Below are positions 17,057 through 25,526 of a stretch of 64,000 nt of DNA, piece by piece. Each line of letters starts with the position of its first letter. The first letter of the stretch is position 1. Source of the DNA: Clostridium sp. (GTDB lineage Bacteria > Bacillota > Clostridia > Clostridiales > Clostridiaceae); the NCBI GenBank assembly GCA_029257045.1, contig JARIDB010000081.1, forward strand, positions 33,746 to 97,745, in the 5' to 3' direction. Under the pieces are notes generated by a model. That model was not told the origin of the DNA. It worked only from the letters and a program-made list of their open reading frames with translations, and did not search any database. The position numbers and the translations under genes are program-made.

Positions 17057-18872
17057 AGAACAAAGAATGAAACCAGTTGGTGGACCAATGGGTAAGGGAT
17101 CAAGAGGAAAGTTCGAAAAACCAAAAGAGTTTAAAAAGACTTGGGTTAAGCTTTTAAAATATTCTAAAGATCATTTACCTTTAATAGTTATAGCTTTTAT
17201 ATTTTCAATATTAGGAACTATATTTACTATAGTTGGACCAGATAAGTTAAGTGAAATTACAGATGTTATAATATCTGGAATAATTACAGGAATAGATTTA
17301 GATAAAGTTTATAAAATAGGAATGACTTTGGTACTTCTTTATGCATCAAGTACATTACTATCATATTTTCAAAGCTTTATTATGGCAACTGTAACACAAA
17401 AGATATCAAAAACTTTACGTCGTGATATATCAATTAAAATAAATAAAGTTCCACTAAAGTATTTTGATGGAACGAGCTATGGAGATATATTAAGCCGTAT
17501 AACTAATGACGTTGATACAATAGGCCAAAGTATGAACCAAAGTATCGGAACTTTAGTTGCAGCTATTACTTTATTTTTTGGATCATTAATTATGATGTTA
17601 AAAACAAATGTTTTAATGACACTTGCAGCAATAGCAGCAACTATTATTGGATTTATGTTAATGATGATTATAATGAAAAAGTCACAAAAGTATTTTATAT
17701 CGCAACAAAAGGAACTTGGTAGTCTTAATGGACATATTGAAGAAATATATTCATCACATAATATAGTAAAGGCTTATAATGGAGAAAAAGAATCTGTTAA
17801 GATTTTTGAAGACATAAACAATAGACTTTACAATAGTGCTTGGAAATCACAATTCTTATCAGGTCTTATGATGCCTGTTATGGGGTTCATTGGTAACTTT
17901 GGATATGTAGCAGTTTGTGTAGTTGGAGCAATACTTGTATTTAATGGAGAAATATCTTTTGGAGTAATTGTTGCCTTTATGATTTATATAAGGTTATTTA
18001 CACAACCATTATCACAAATGGCTCAAGCAGCGACAAGCCTTCAATCAACAGCGGCTGCTAGTGAAAGAGTATTTGAATTCTTAGAAGAAAAAGAATTAGA
18101 AGATGAAAAAGGAAAAAGTAAAATTCTTAAAAATGTTAAGGGTGATATTGAGTTTAAGAATGTTAAGTTTGGTTATAATAAAGATAAGATTATAATAAAT
18201 GATTTTTCAATGAAAGCAAATGCTGGACAAAAGGTTGCTATAGTTGGACCAACAGGAGCAGGTAAAACTACAATAGTTAATTTACTTATGCGTTTTTATG
18301 AAGTAAATGGTGGAGAAATTTTTATTGATGGAGTCGATACAAAATCAATAAAAAGAGAAAATGTTCGTGATTTATTTTGTATGGTTCTTCAAGATACATG
18401 GTTATTTGAAGGAACTGTAAAGGAAAATATAATATATAGTAAAAAAGGTATAAGCGATGAAGGTGTAATTAAAGCTTGTAAGGCAGTTGGAATTCACCAC
18501 TTTATAGAAACTCTTCCTAATGGTTATGATACTATTTTAAATGATAAGGTGAATCTTTCATCAGGCCAAAAGCAACTTGTGACAATTGCAAGGGCGATGG
18601 TAGAAAATGCACCACTTTTAATATTAGATGAAGCTACAAGTTCAGTTGATACAAGAACAGAAGTGCTAATTCAAGAAGCCATGGATAAGCTTACAGTAGG
18701 AAAAACTTCATTTGTTATAGCTCATAGATTATCAACAATTAGAAATGCTGATTTAATATTAGTTATGAAAGATGGAGATATAATTGAAAGTGGTAACCAT
18801 ATAGAGTTACTTGAAAAAGGTAAGTTCTATGCAGAACTTTATAATAGTCAGTTTGAAAAAGGCGAAGAATAA
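17049..18872 (+). CDS. ABC exporter half-transporter, catalytic partner
   Basis: 607 residues with a longer basic N-terminus, a six-helix membrane domain and a nucleotide-binding domain. Walker A is GPTGAGKTT and Walker B LLILDEATSSVD has the normal catalytic Glu. The signature is LSSGQKQL rather than LSGGQ. Together with the Asp in the partner's Walker B this yields one good and one degenerate ATP site, as in TM287/288-type heterodimers. The TTG at 17043 lies 2 nt after AGGAGG (17035-17040). The ATG at 17049 has an 8-nt spacing and is chosen. It overlaps the upstream gene in ATGAGTAA. Confidence 0.92.
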   Translation: MSKEQRMKPVGGPMGKGSRGKFEKPKEFKKTWVKLLKYSKDHLPLIVIAFIFSILGTIFTIVGPDKLSEITDVIISGIITGIDLDKVYKIGMTLVLLYASSTLLSYFQSFIMATVTQKISKTLRRDISIKINKVPLKYFDGTSYGDILSRITNDVDTIGQSMNQSIGTLVAAITLFFGSLIMMLKTNVLMTLAAIAATIIGFMLMMIIMKKSQKYFISQQKELGSLNGHIEEIYSSHNIVKAYNGEKESVKIFEDINNRLYNSAWKSQFLSGLMMPVMGFIGNFGYVAVCVVGAILVFNGEISFGVIVAFMIYIRLFTQPLSQMAQAATSLQSTAAASERVFEFLEEKELEDEKGKSKILKNVKGDIEFKNVKFGYNKDKIIINDFSMKANAGQKVAIVGPTGAGKTTIVNLLMRFYEVNGGEIFIDGVDTKSIKRENVRDLFCMVLQDTWLFEGTVKENIIYSKKGISDEGVIKACKAVGIHHFIETLPNGYDTILNDKVNLSSGQKQLVTIARAMVENAPLLILDEATSSVDTRTEVLIQEAMDKLTVGKTSFVIAHRLSTIRNADLILVMKDGDIIESGNHIELLEKGKFYAELYNSQFEKGEE

Positions 18873-18878
18873 TAAAAC

Positions 18879-18936
18879 AAGAAAATCACTTTAAAATAGG
18901 AAACTATGCTTTAAGGTGATTTTCTTATAATTTTAT
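18879..18936 (+). terminator. Intrinsic terminator after ABC exporter
   Basis: 16-bp stem (18879-18894 with 18911-18926, one G-U) and a T-rich tail. Confidence 0.75.
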
Positions 18937-19018
18937 ATTAATTTATTAAATAAGATATAGTTAAAGAAAGGTGTGAAAATAAACTTGTGAAATGTAATAA
19001 TAACTTAAAAAATATATA

Positions 19019-19047
19019 TTGAAATATTGTTTCAGGGGTGGTACAAT
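19019..19047 (+). promoter_or_regulatory. murQ promoter with MurR operator palindrome
   Basis: TTGAAA (19019-19024), 17-nt spacer and TACAAT (19042-19047). The 15-bp palindrome TGAAATATTGTTTCA (19020-19034) covers the -35 box. The same half-sites with the same spacing recur at 22818-22832 before murR. The RpiR-type regulator of this cluster is the obvious candidate to bind both. Confidence 0.7.
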
Positions 19048-19106
19048 AATATTATATTAAAAGGAAAGCAGATTATAAAGCTATTCCGTTAGTGGAGGTA
19101 ATTAAA

Positions 19107-20024
19107 ATGAATAAAATAGAACTTGGAAACTTAGTTACAGAAAAAAGAAATCCAAACACATTAAAAATAGATGAAGTTACTACTTTAGAAATGCTTAAAT
19201 TAATTAATAATGAAGATAAAAAGGTAGCAGAGGCAGTAGAAAAGGAAATACCTAGTATTTCAGAAGCTATTGATAATATAGTTGAAAGAATGCAAAAAGG
19301 TGGAAGAATAATATACATAGGAGCTGGTACATCAGGAAGACTTGGAGTATTAGATGCATCAGAATGCCCACCAACTTATGGAGTATCTGAAGATTTAGTT
19401 GTAGGAATAATAGCAGGGGGAAAAGAAGCTATATTTAGAGCGAAAGAAGGCGCTGAGGATTCAAAAGAATTAGCAGTAGAAGACTTAAAAGAAAAAGCTT
19501 TAAATGAAAATGATACAGTAGTTGGGCTAGCTGCTTCAGGAAGAACTCCTTATGTAATAGGTGGTTTAAATTATGCAAATTCAATAGGAGCTTTAACAGT
19601 ATCAGTTACATGTAATCCAAACTCAGAAGTTTCAAAAGCTGCCAGAATACCAATATCACCAGTGGTTGGTCCAGAAGTTGTAACAGGTTCAACAAGACTT
19701 AAAGCTGGAACTGCACAAAAATTAGTTTTAAATATGTTATCAACTGGCGCTATGATAAAGCTTGGTAAGGTTTATGGAAATCTAATGGTTGATGTAAAAG
19801 CAAGTAATGAAAAGCTAATTGAAAGAACAAAGAAAATAGTAAATGAAGCTACTGGAGTTTCAAGAGAAGAAGCGGAAAAGGTTTTAATTGAAACAAATTA
19901 TAATGTGAAACTTTCAATACTAATGATTTTATCAGGATTTAATAAAGAAAAGGCAGCAGAAACTCTAAATGAAAATAAAGGTTATATTGCTAATGCTTTA
20001 AAAAGTATTAATGAAAAAAAATAA
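19107..20024 (+). CDS. murQ: N-acetylmuramic acid 6-phosphate etherase
   Basis: Cleaves the lactyl ether of MurNAc-6-phosphate to give GlcNAc-6-phosphate and D-lactate, a key step of peptidoglycan recycling in the cytoplasm. 305 residues with a SIS domain. Family segments are [35 protein letters not shown] and [13 protein letters not shown]; a C-terminal helical domain follows. A GTG at 19092 is in frame but is itself part of the ribosome site GTGGAGGT, so the ATG at 19107 is used. It is the first gene of murQ-murP-mupG-murR, the order also found in Staphylococcus aureus. Confidence 0.96.
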   Translation: MNKIELGNLVTEKRNPNTLKIDEVTTLEMLKLINNEDKKVAEAVEKEIPSISEAIDNIVERMQKGGRIIYIGAGTSGRLGVLDASECPPTYGVSEDLVVGIIAGGKEAIFRAKEGAEDSKELAVEDLKEKALNENDTVVGLAASGRTPYVIGGLNYANSIGALTVSVTCNPNSEVSKAARIPISPVVGPEVVTGSTRLKAGTAQKLVLNMLSTGAMIKLGKVYGNLMVDVKASNEKLIERTKKIVNEATGVSREEAEKVLIETNYNVKLSILMILSGFNKEKAAETLNENKGYIANALKSINEKK

Positions 20025-20053
20025 CAAAAAATAAATAAATGGAGGAACGGAAA

Positions 20054-21415
20054 ATGACAAATGTAGAAATAGCAAAAAATCTAGTTGAACTAGTTGGTGG
20101 AAAGCAAAATATTAAATCTGTAACGAATTGTATGACTCGTTGCAGACTTGAACTTGTTGATTATTCATTAGTGGATATGGATAATCTTAAGAAATCTCAA
20201 GATGCTTTAGGTGTTGTAAAAACTGAAAATCAATTACAAGTAATTTATGGTACTGGTAAAGTAAATAAAGTAACTGCAGAAGTTAAAAAGATAATAGGTG
20301 AAACTATTGTTATTGGAGAAGAAGCAGTAAAAGCAACAAAAGCTCAATTAAAAGCAAAAAATAATACTACATTTAAAAATATACTTAGAAGATTAGGTAA
20401 TGTTTTCATACCTTTAATACCTTTATTTGTAGCTTGTGGACTTGTGTTAGCAATAAATAATATTTGTGGAATTAAGTTTGGAGATGCTTATAAAGAAACA
20501 GCGTCAGGTCAAATTATAGGGCTTATAGGAAATTCAGTATTCTCAGTTTTATCAATTTTAGTTGGTGTAAATGCAGCTAAAGAATTTGGTTCAGAGATGC
20601 CAATGATGGGTGGAGCTTTAGGTGGAATATTATCATCAGCTGCTTTAGCTAAAATAACTCTTTTTGGTAAACCTTTAACACCAGGACGTGGCGGTATAAT
20701 ATCAGTTATACTAGTAGTAGTTTTAGCGGTATATATTGAAAAAGCTTGTAGAAAATTTGTACCAGATGTTTTAGATTTATTCTTAACACCATTAATAACT
20801 TTAGGTATATCAGTTATTGCGGCATTATTTATACTTCAACCAATTGGTGGATTTATTTCAGACTCAATGGGAATATTAATTGCAAATACAATTTCTTCAA
20901 ATAATATGTTTATATCAGTATTATCAGGTGCATTATCAGGTGGATTATTCTTACCACTAGTTATGACAGGAATGCATCAAGCATTAACACCAATTCATGC
21001 AGACTTAATAACTAACTATGGATTTACAGTGTTACTTCCAATATTAGCAACAGCAGGTATGGCACAAGTTGGAGCAACTATTGCAGTACTTAAGAAAACT
21101 AAAAATGAAAGATTAAAGAAAACAGCTAAAAATGGTTTAGTACCAGGATTCTTAGGAATTGGAGAACCACTAATTTATGGTATAACATTACCTTTGGGTA
21201 AACCTTTCCTTGGTGCTTGTTTAGGAGCAGCCGTAGGTGGAGCTGTAATGGCATTCTTCAAAGTTGGATCATTAGCTATAGGAGTTTCAGGATTACCACT
21301 TGCTTTATTAATAGCAGATGGAAAGATGATTACATTCCTAATTGGAGTTCTAGCATCTTATATAGCAGGATACTTATTCACAGCTATGTTAGGATTTGAA
21401 GATCCAGTAGAATAG
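20054..21415 (+). CDS. murP: PTS N-acetylmuramic acid transporter EIIBC
   Basis: Imports and phosphorylates MurNAc or a MurNAc-containing disaccharide. 453 residues: EIIB domain (about 1-85) with active-site Cys26 in NCMTRCR, then an EIIC domain of about ten helices with GFLGIGEPLIYGITLPLGKP. There is no EIIA domain, so a glucose-type EIIA encoded elsewhere must supply phosphate. The ATG at 20039 overlaps the GGAGG ribosome site, so the ATG at 20054 is used. It lies 29 nt after murQ; repeat copy 4 and a stem-loop separate it from mupG. Confidence 0.9.
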   Translation: MTNVEIAKNLVELVGGKQNIKSVTNCMTRCRLELVDYSLVDMDNLKKSQDALGVVKTENQLQVIYGTGKVNKVTAEVKKIIGETIVIGEEAVKATKAQLKAKNNTTFKNILRRLGNVFIPLIPLFVACGLVLAINNICGIKFGDAYKETASGQIIGLIGNSVFSVLSILVGVNAAKEFGSEMPMMGGALGGILSSAALAKITLFGKPLTPGRGGIISVILVVVLAVYIEKACRKFVPDVLDLFLTPLITLGISVIAALFILQPIGGFISDSMGILIANTISSNNMFISVLSGALSGGLFLPLVMTGMHQALTPIHADLITNYGFTVLLPILATAGMAQVGATIAVLKKTKNERLKKTAKNGLVPGFLGIGEPLIYGITLPLGKPFLGACLGAAVGGAVMAFFKVGSLAIGVSGLPLALLIADGKMITFLIGVLASYIAGYLFTAMLGFEDPVE

Positions 21416-21510
21416 GCATTGGCATTTAGTACTTAGTGAAATTGAGCACAGCGATAATTGAACTTAGTACGAAAGCTCATCTACCGAAGCTTGCCTGAGG
21501 TAGATGATCC
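21416..21510 (+). repeat. Intergenic structured repeat, copy 4
   Basis: Best match to copy 1. Stems are P1 GTACT/AGTAC (21429-21433 with 21466-21470) and P2 CATCTACC/GGTAGATG (21478-21485 with 21499-21506). Relative to copy 1, a C-G pair in P1 became T-A and the closing T-A pair of P2 became C-G. It lies between murP and mupG. Confidence 0.7.
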
Positions 21511-21557
21511 TTTAAGAAGAAACGTAGTTAAGGATGAAATTTAAATAAATAATTATT

Positions 21558-21612
21558 AGGAGTTTTGAATTAATTAATTGAATATATTAATAATTCTAGA
21601 CTCCTATTTTTA
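21558..21612 (+). terminator. Stem-loop between murP and mupG
   Basis: Imperfect long stem, outer arms AGGAGT/ACTCCT with AT-rich inner pairing, followed by ATTTTTAT. It is probably a leaky terminator, because murP and the following gene look like one functional unit. Confidence 0.5.
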
Positions 21613-21666
21613 TAAAGCAGTTAAAAAAATTAAATAATTGTGAATTAGAAAATGGAGGGTATTTAA

Positions 21667-22746
21667 ATGTCAGTAGGATTTTCAATATATTTTGGATTAG
21701 ATAACACAAAAGAAGAAAACATAGAGTTATTAAAACAGGCTCATAAACTAGGGTTTAAAAGAATATTTATATCTCTTCATGTACCAGAAGCCAACTATGA
21801 TGTATTAAAGGTTGAGGTAAGAGAATTTTTAAACCTAGCAAAAGAATATGATATGGATATAGTTAGCGATATATCCCCTAATACCTTTAAATTTATGGAT
21901 TTAGAAGATAAAGATCTTAAAGGGTTGGCTTATATGGGAGCTAAAACAATAAGAATAGACTTTGGATATAGCGAAGAAGAAATAGCTAAAATGAGCAAAA
22001 ATAATTATGGTTTAAAAGTTCAATTAAATGCTTCAACTATAACAGAAGAATTTTTTGAAAACTTAGATAGTTTTTCTCCAGATTATAAAAATATAGATGC
22101 TCTTCATAATTTTTATCCAAGAGTAGGAACTGGAATTTCAGAAGAATGTATGATAGAAAAAAATAAGATTTTGAAATCTAGGGGAATAAAACCTTGTGCT
22201 TTTGTCCAATCTAACAATAGAAAAAGAAGTCCTTTAAAAGATGGACTACCAACTTTAGAAGATCATAGGGGCTTAGTAGTAAAGGATGCAGCTAAACACT
22301 TATTTGCATTAGAAAATAAATCAGTGTTTATAGGAGATTCACTTCCAACATTAGAAGAATTAAAAGCTTTATCTTCAATAAATAAGGATAAAATAGAGTT
22401 AGACATAGAATTATTAAGTGATAATGATGACATAATAAGATTATTAAAAGAAGATCATACAGCAAGAACTGATGAAGCTAGAGATGCTATAAGATCAAGT
22501 GAAATCAGATTAAAATTAAAAGGAGCAATTATAGAACCTTTTAATACTGTAGGTAAAAGATATGGTGATATAACAATAGATAATAAAGACTACATGAGGT
22601 ATATGGGAGAACTTCAAATAATAAAAAAAGAACAAAAAGGTGATCCTAGAACAAATGTAGTTGCCAAAGTTTTAGAAAAAGATTTATATTTATTAAAATA
22701 TATTACAGCAGGAAAAGGATTTTGTTTTAATATAACTAATAAATAA
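21667..22746 (+). CDS. mupG: 6-phospho-N-acetylmuramidase MupG
   Basis: Hydrolyses MurNAc-6P-GlcNAc delivered by the MurP PTS, giving MurNAc-6P for MurQ. 359 residues, DUF871 family: TIM-barrel-like N-terminal part with SDISPNTFKFM, AKTIRIDFGY, LHNFYPRVGTG and DGLPTLEDHR, then a cyclophilin-like C-terminal part from about residue 240. The start follows ATGGAGGG. Its position in a murQ-murP-mupG-murR cluster, as in staphylococci, makes this the canonical copy. The gene at 9120 is a paralogue attached to a different PTS. Confidence 0.92.
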   Translation: MSVGFSIYFGLDNTKEENIELLKQAHKLGFKRIFISLHVPEANYDVLKVEVREFLNLAKEYDMDIVSDISPNTFKFMDLEDKDLKGLAYMGAKTIRIDFGYSEEEIAKMSKNNYGLKVQLNASTITEEFFENLDSFSPDYKNIDALHNFYPRVGTGISEECMIEKNKILKSRGIKPCAFVQSNNRKRSPLKDGLPTLEDHRGLVVKDAAKHLFALENKSVFIGDSLPTLEELKALSSINKDKIELDIELLSDNDDIIRLLKEDHTARTDEARDAIRSSEIRLKLKGAIIEPFNTVGKRYGDITIDNKDYMRYMGELQIIKKEQKGDPRTNVVAKVLEKDLYLLKYITAGKGFCFNITNK

Positions 22747-22801
22747 TAAGAAATAATATAAAACTTACTATTGAAAATAAATAAAATAGAAATATAATTA
22801 A

Positions 22802-22848
22802 AGTGATAGTATATACATGAAAATAAGTTTCAATTATAGACTATCACT
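22802..22848 (+). promoter_or_regulatory. MurR operator in murR leader (nested palindromes)
   Basis: The palindrome TGAAAATAAGTTTCA (22818-22832) shares both half-sites and the spacing with the murQ operator. It lies inside a wider perfect dyad, AGTGATAGT (22802-22810) and ACTATCACT (22840-22848). An autoregulatory site is inferred. Its location argues that murR translation starts downstream at 22895. Confidence 0.65.
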
Positions 22849-22894
22849 AAAAATATTTTATTGGAAATATAATTTGAAAGTAGGAAGTGAACTA

Positions 22895-23740
22895 GTGAAT
22901 ATATTAAATTATATAAAACAAAACCATGATAGTTTTACGGAAAGAGAAAAGTTAATAGCAAATTATTTATTAAGTAGTAAAAAAAGCATAATAAGCATGT
23001 CAGCAAAAGATATAGCAACGCTGACAAATACATCAGCACCAACGGTGGTGAGATTTTCCAAAAAAATAGGATTTAATAGTTTAAATGAAATGAAATTACA
23101 ATTATCAATAAACTTAGAAAATGAAGAAAATGATTCGGAGTTTGAATATTTAGATGGAAATTTATCAACTAAAAATATTATTTTAGGTATAAAAGGTTCT
23201 ATAGATTCAATTATGAATCAAACTATGGGAGTACTTAAAGAAGAAGAATTAGAAAAAGCAATAGAGAAACTAATAAAAGCAAGGAATGTATACATATACA
23301 GCATTGGTAGTTCTGGCCTTGTAGGTCAAGATTTCTATTATAAGTTAAGTAGAATTAATAAAAGGTGTACAGCACATCTAGATACCCATCTTCAAATAAC
23401 TTCATCAGCATTAGTAGAAAAGGATGATGTAGTAATAGCTATATCTTATTCAGGAGAAACAAAAGAAGTTTTAACTTGTGTTGAAAATGCAAAAAGAAGA
23501 GGAGCGACTGTAATTGCCATAACTAAGGCAAGTATAAATAATACTTTAGAAAATATTTCTGATATAGTCCTTCAGGTTCCTTATGTAGAAAGATCTTTAA
23601 GAGAAGGGGCCATGAGTTCAAGAATATCTCAATTAGCTATTATAGACATGCTATTTATAGGAATGGCAAAAAACAACTTAAAAGAAGTGGAAGAAAAACT
23701 AAGACTAACGAGAAAAGCAATAGAAGAATTAAAAAGTTAA
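22895..23740 (+). CDS. murR: RpiR family regulator of MurNAc use
   Basis: Transcription factor sensing a phosphorylated amino sugar. 281 residues: N-terminal helix-turn-helix domain (about 1-77; SAKDIATLTNTSAPTVVRFSKKIGF) and C-terminal SIS sugar-phosphate domain (about 105-245; IYSIGSSGLVGQDFYYKL and IAISYSGETKEVL). The frame is open further upstream to 22817. However, that stretch covers a palindromic operator and encodes an atypical basic segment, so I take the GTG at 22895, 7 nt after AGGAAG. This gives normal family length. It is the last gene of the mur cluster. The 3' end is followed by an imperfect 38-bp duplication of its own tail. Confidence 0.88.
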   Translation: MNILNYIKQNHDSFTEREKLIANYLLSSKKSIISMSAKDIATLTNTSAPTVVRFSKKIGFNSLNEMKLQLSINLENEENDSEFEYLDGNLSTKNIILGIKGSIDSIMNQTMGVLKEEELEKAIEKLIKARNVYIYSIGSSGLVGQDFYYKLSRINKRCTAHLDTHLQITSSALVEKDDVVIAISYSGETKEVLTCVENAKRRGATVIAITKASINNTLENISDIVLQVPYVERSLREGAMSSRISQLAIIDMLFIGMAKNNLKEVEEKLRLTRKAIEELKS

Positions 23741-23777
23741 GATTAACAAGAAAAGCAATAGAAAGATTAAAAAATAA
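23702..23777 (+). repeat. 38-bp imperfect tandem duplication of murR 3' end
   Basis: Unit 1 (23702-23739) encodes the last residues of MurR; unit 2 (23740-23777) repeats it with about six substitutions after the stop. It looks like an old tandem duplication that left an untranslated copy. Confidence 0.7.
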
Positions 23778-23784
23778 CATTAAT

Positions 23785-23828
23785 TAATAAAGCAAGATTT
23801 GCAGAGCAAATCTTGCTTTATTAATTAT
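23785..23828 (+). terminator. Intrinsic terminator after murR
   Basis: 18-bp perfect stem (23785-23802 with 23806-23823). It closes the mur cluster. Confidence 0.8.
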
Positions 23829-23997
23829 AATTATCAATGTTTAATTTTGTCCTAAGAAAACCATATCATAATTGACACTCTTTAAATTGAATAGTAAGTT
23901 ACCCTAATGTATACTTTAGTTGTAGGAAAGAATAAGAGTTATATAAAAAAGTTTAAAATATAATTGGTTTCATAGGATTAAATAAATGCGCTGCCTT

Positions 23998-24011
23998 TGT
24001 AAACGGTTATA
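23998..24011 (+). promoter_or_regulatory. cre site before mtlA
   Basis: TGTAAACGGTTATA agrees with the CcpA consensus TGWAANCGNTNWCA at 13 of 14 positions. It lies 34 nt before the mtlA start, so CcpA would block transcription when preferred sugars are present. The 304-nt gap before mtlA otherwise contains the murR tail repeat and terminator. Confidence 0.7.
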
Positions 24012-24044
24012 GTTTTAAATTAATAATTTAAGGGGGATAATTTT

Positions 24045-25457
24045 ATGAATACAAAAGCGAGAGTACAAAAAATAGGGAACTTTTTATCAAGTATGGTTCT
24101 TCCAAATATAGCAGCTTTTATAGCATGGGGTCTTATAACAGCTTTATTTATACCAACAGGATGGATTCCAAATGAAAATTTAGCAAACTTAGTTGGCCCA
24201 ATGCTATCATATTTATTACCAATATTAATAGGTTTCCAAGGTGGTAATCTTATATACGGAACTAGAGGAGCTGTAGTTGGAGCAATTGCAACAGCAGGTG
24301 TTGTAGTTGGATCTTCAATCCCAATGTTCATAGGAGCTATGATAATGGGACCTTTAGGTGGATGGTTAATCAAAAAGTTTGATGAACTAATAGAAGGGAA
24401 AGTACCTACAGGATTTGAAATGTTAGTAAATAACTTCTCAGCAGGAATTTTAGGTGCAGGACTTTCAATGTTTGCCTTTAAGGTAATTGAACCTTTAGTA
24501 ACAGCTTTCTCAAATGGTTTAGGAAATTTAGCAGGTATAGTAACAGAAAAAGGTCTATTACCTTTAATAGCAATAGCTGTTGAACCAGCAAAGATTTTAT
24601 TCTTAAACAATGCAATTAATCACGGGATATTAACACCACTTGGATTAGAACAAGCAAAAGAAATGGGAAAATCAATTTACTTCTTATTAGAAGCTAACCC
24701 AGGTCCAGGACTAGGAATATTATTAGCATATATCGTATATGGAAGAGGAAACGCAAAGCAATCAGCACCAGGAGCAGTTATTATCCACTTCTTAGGTGGT
24801 ATTCATGAAATATACTTCCCATATATATTAATGAAACCAGCTTTATTATTAGCAGTAATAGGTGGAGGAATAGCAGCAAACTTAACATTTGTATTAACTA
24901 AAGCAGGTCTAGTTGCAGCAGCTTCACCAGGAAGTATATTTGCAATATTAGCAATGACACCAAAGGGTGGCCATTTCGGAGTTATAGCAGGGGTTTTAGT
25001 TGGAGCAGTAGTTTCATTTGCAATAGGATCACTTGTATTAAAAAGCAGTAAGTCTCAAGATACTGATGAATTAGAAGATGCTCAAAATAAAATAAAGAAC
25101 TTAAAAGCTGAAAGCAAAGGACAAGCAGCAGCAACAGCAACAGCTGAAGTTTTAACTAGAAGCGAAGCTTTGCCAAGCAAAATAGAATTAATAGTATTTG
25201 CTTGTGATGCAGGAATGGGTTCATCAGCAATGGGAGAATCAATCCTTAAAAAGAAGATAAAAGAAGCAGGAATTAATATACCAGTAAGTCATTGTCCAGT
25301 AAGTCAAATACCAAACAATGCAGATGTTGTATTTACTCAAGAAAACTTAGAAGGAAGAGCTAGAGCTTCAGCTCCAAATGCACATATAATTACAATTAAA
25401 AACTTTTTAGATAATGGAAGCTATGACAAGTTTATAAAAGAATTAAAAAACAGATAA
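24045..25457 (+). CDS. mtlA: PTS mannitol transporter EIICB
   Basis: Imports mannitol as mannitol 1-phosphate. 470 residues: EIIC domain (about 1-340) with [35 protein letters not shown] and [13 protein letters not shown], a flexible Ala/Lys-rich linker, and an EIIB domain with active Cys387 in [14 protein letters not shown]. The EIIA domain is a separate protein (27590), as usual in Firmicutes. The start follows AAGGGGGATAATTTT. It is first in mtlA-mtlR-mtlF-mtlD and is preceded by a cre site. Confidence 0.96.
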   Translation: MNTKARVQKIGNFLSSMVLPNIAAFIAWGLITALFIPTGWIPNENLANLVGPMLSYLLPILIGFQGGNLIYGTRGAVVGAIATAGVVVGSSIPMFIGAMIMGPLGGWLIKKFDELIEGKVPTGFEMLVNNFSAGILGAGLSMFAFKVIEPLVTAFSNGLGNLAGIVTEKGLLPLIAIAVEPAKILFLNNAINHGILTPLGLEQAKEMGKSIYFLLEANPGPGLGILLAYIVYGRGNAKQSAPGAVIIHFLGGIHEIYFPYILMKPALLLAVIGGGIAANLTFVLTKAGLVAAASPGSIFAILAMTPKGGHFGVIAGVLVGAVVSFAIGSLVLKSSKSQDTDELEDAQNKIKNLKAESKGQAAATATAEVLTRSEALPSKIELIVFACDAGMGSSAMGESILKKKIKEAGINIPVSHCPVSQIPNNADVVFTQENLEGRARASAPNAHIITIKNFLDNGSYDKFIKELKNR

Positions 25458-25526
25458 GAATATATAAAGTTAAAAAAGATTAGACTAGAATTATATGAAA
25501 ATATAAGAGTGAGGCTAGGTGATTAT

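Noticed and set aside
22817-22894. N-terminal extension of MurR from the ATG at 22817
   Set aside because: The stretch holds nested palindromes, encodes an unusual basic/aromatic segment and lacks a ribosome site.
24020-24610. 196-codon minus-strand open frame opposite mtlA
   Set aside because: Same reason: mirror of a membrane protein gene, no domain, no ribosome site.
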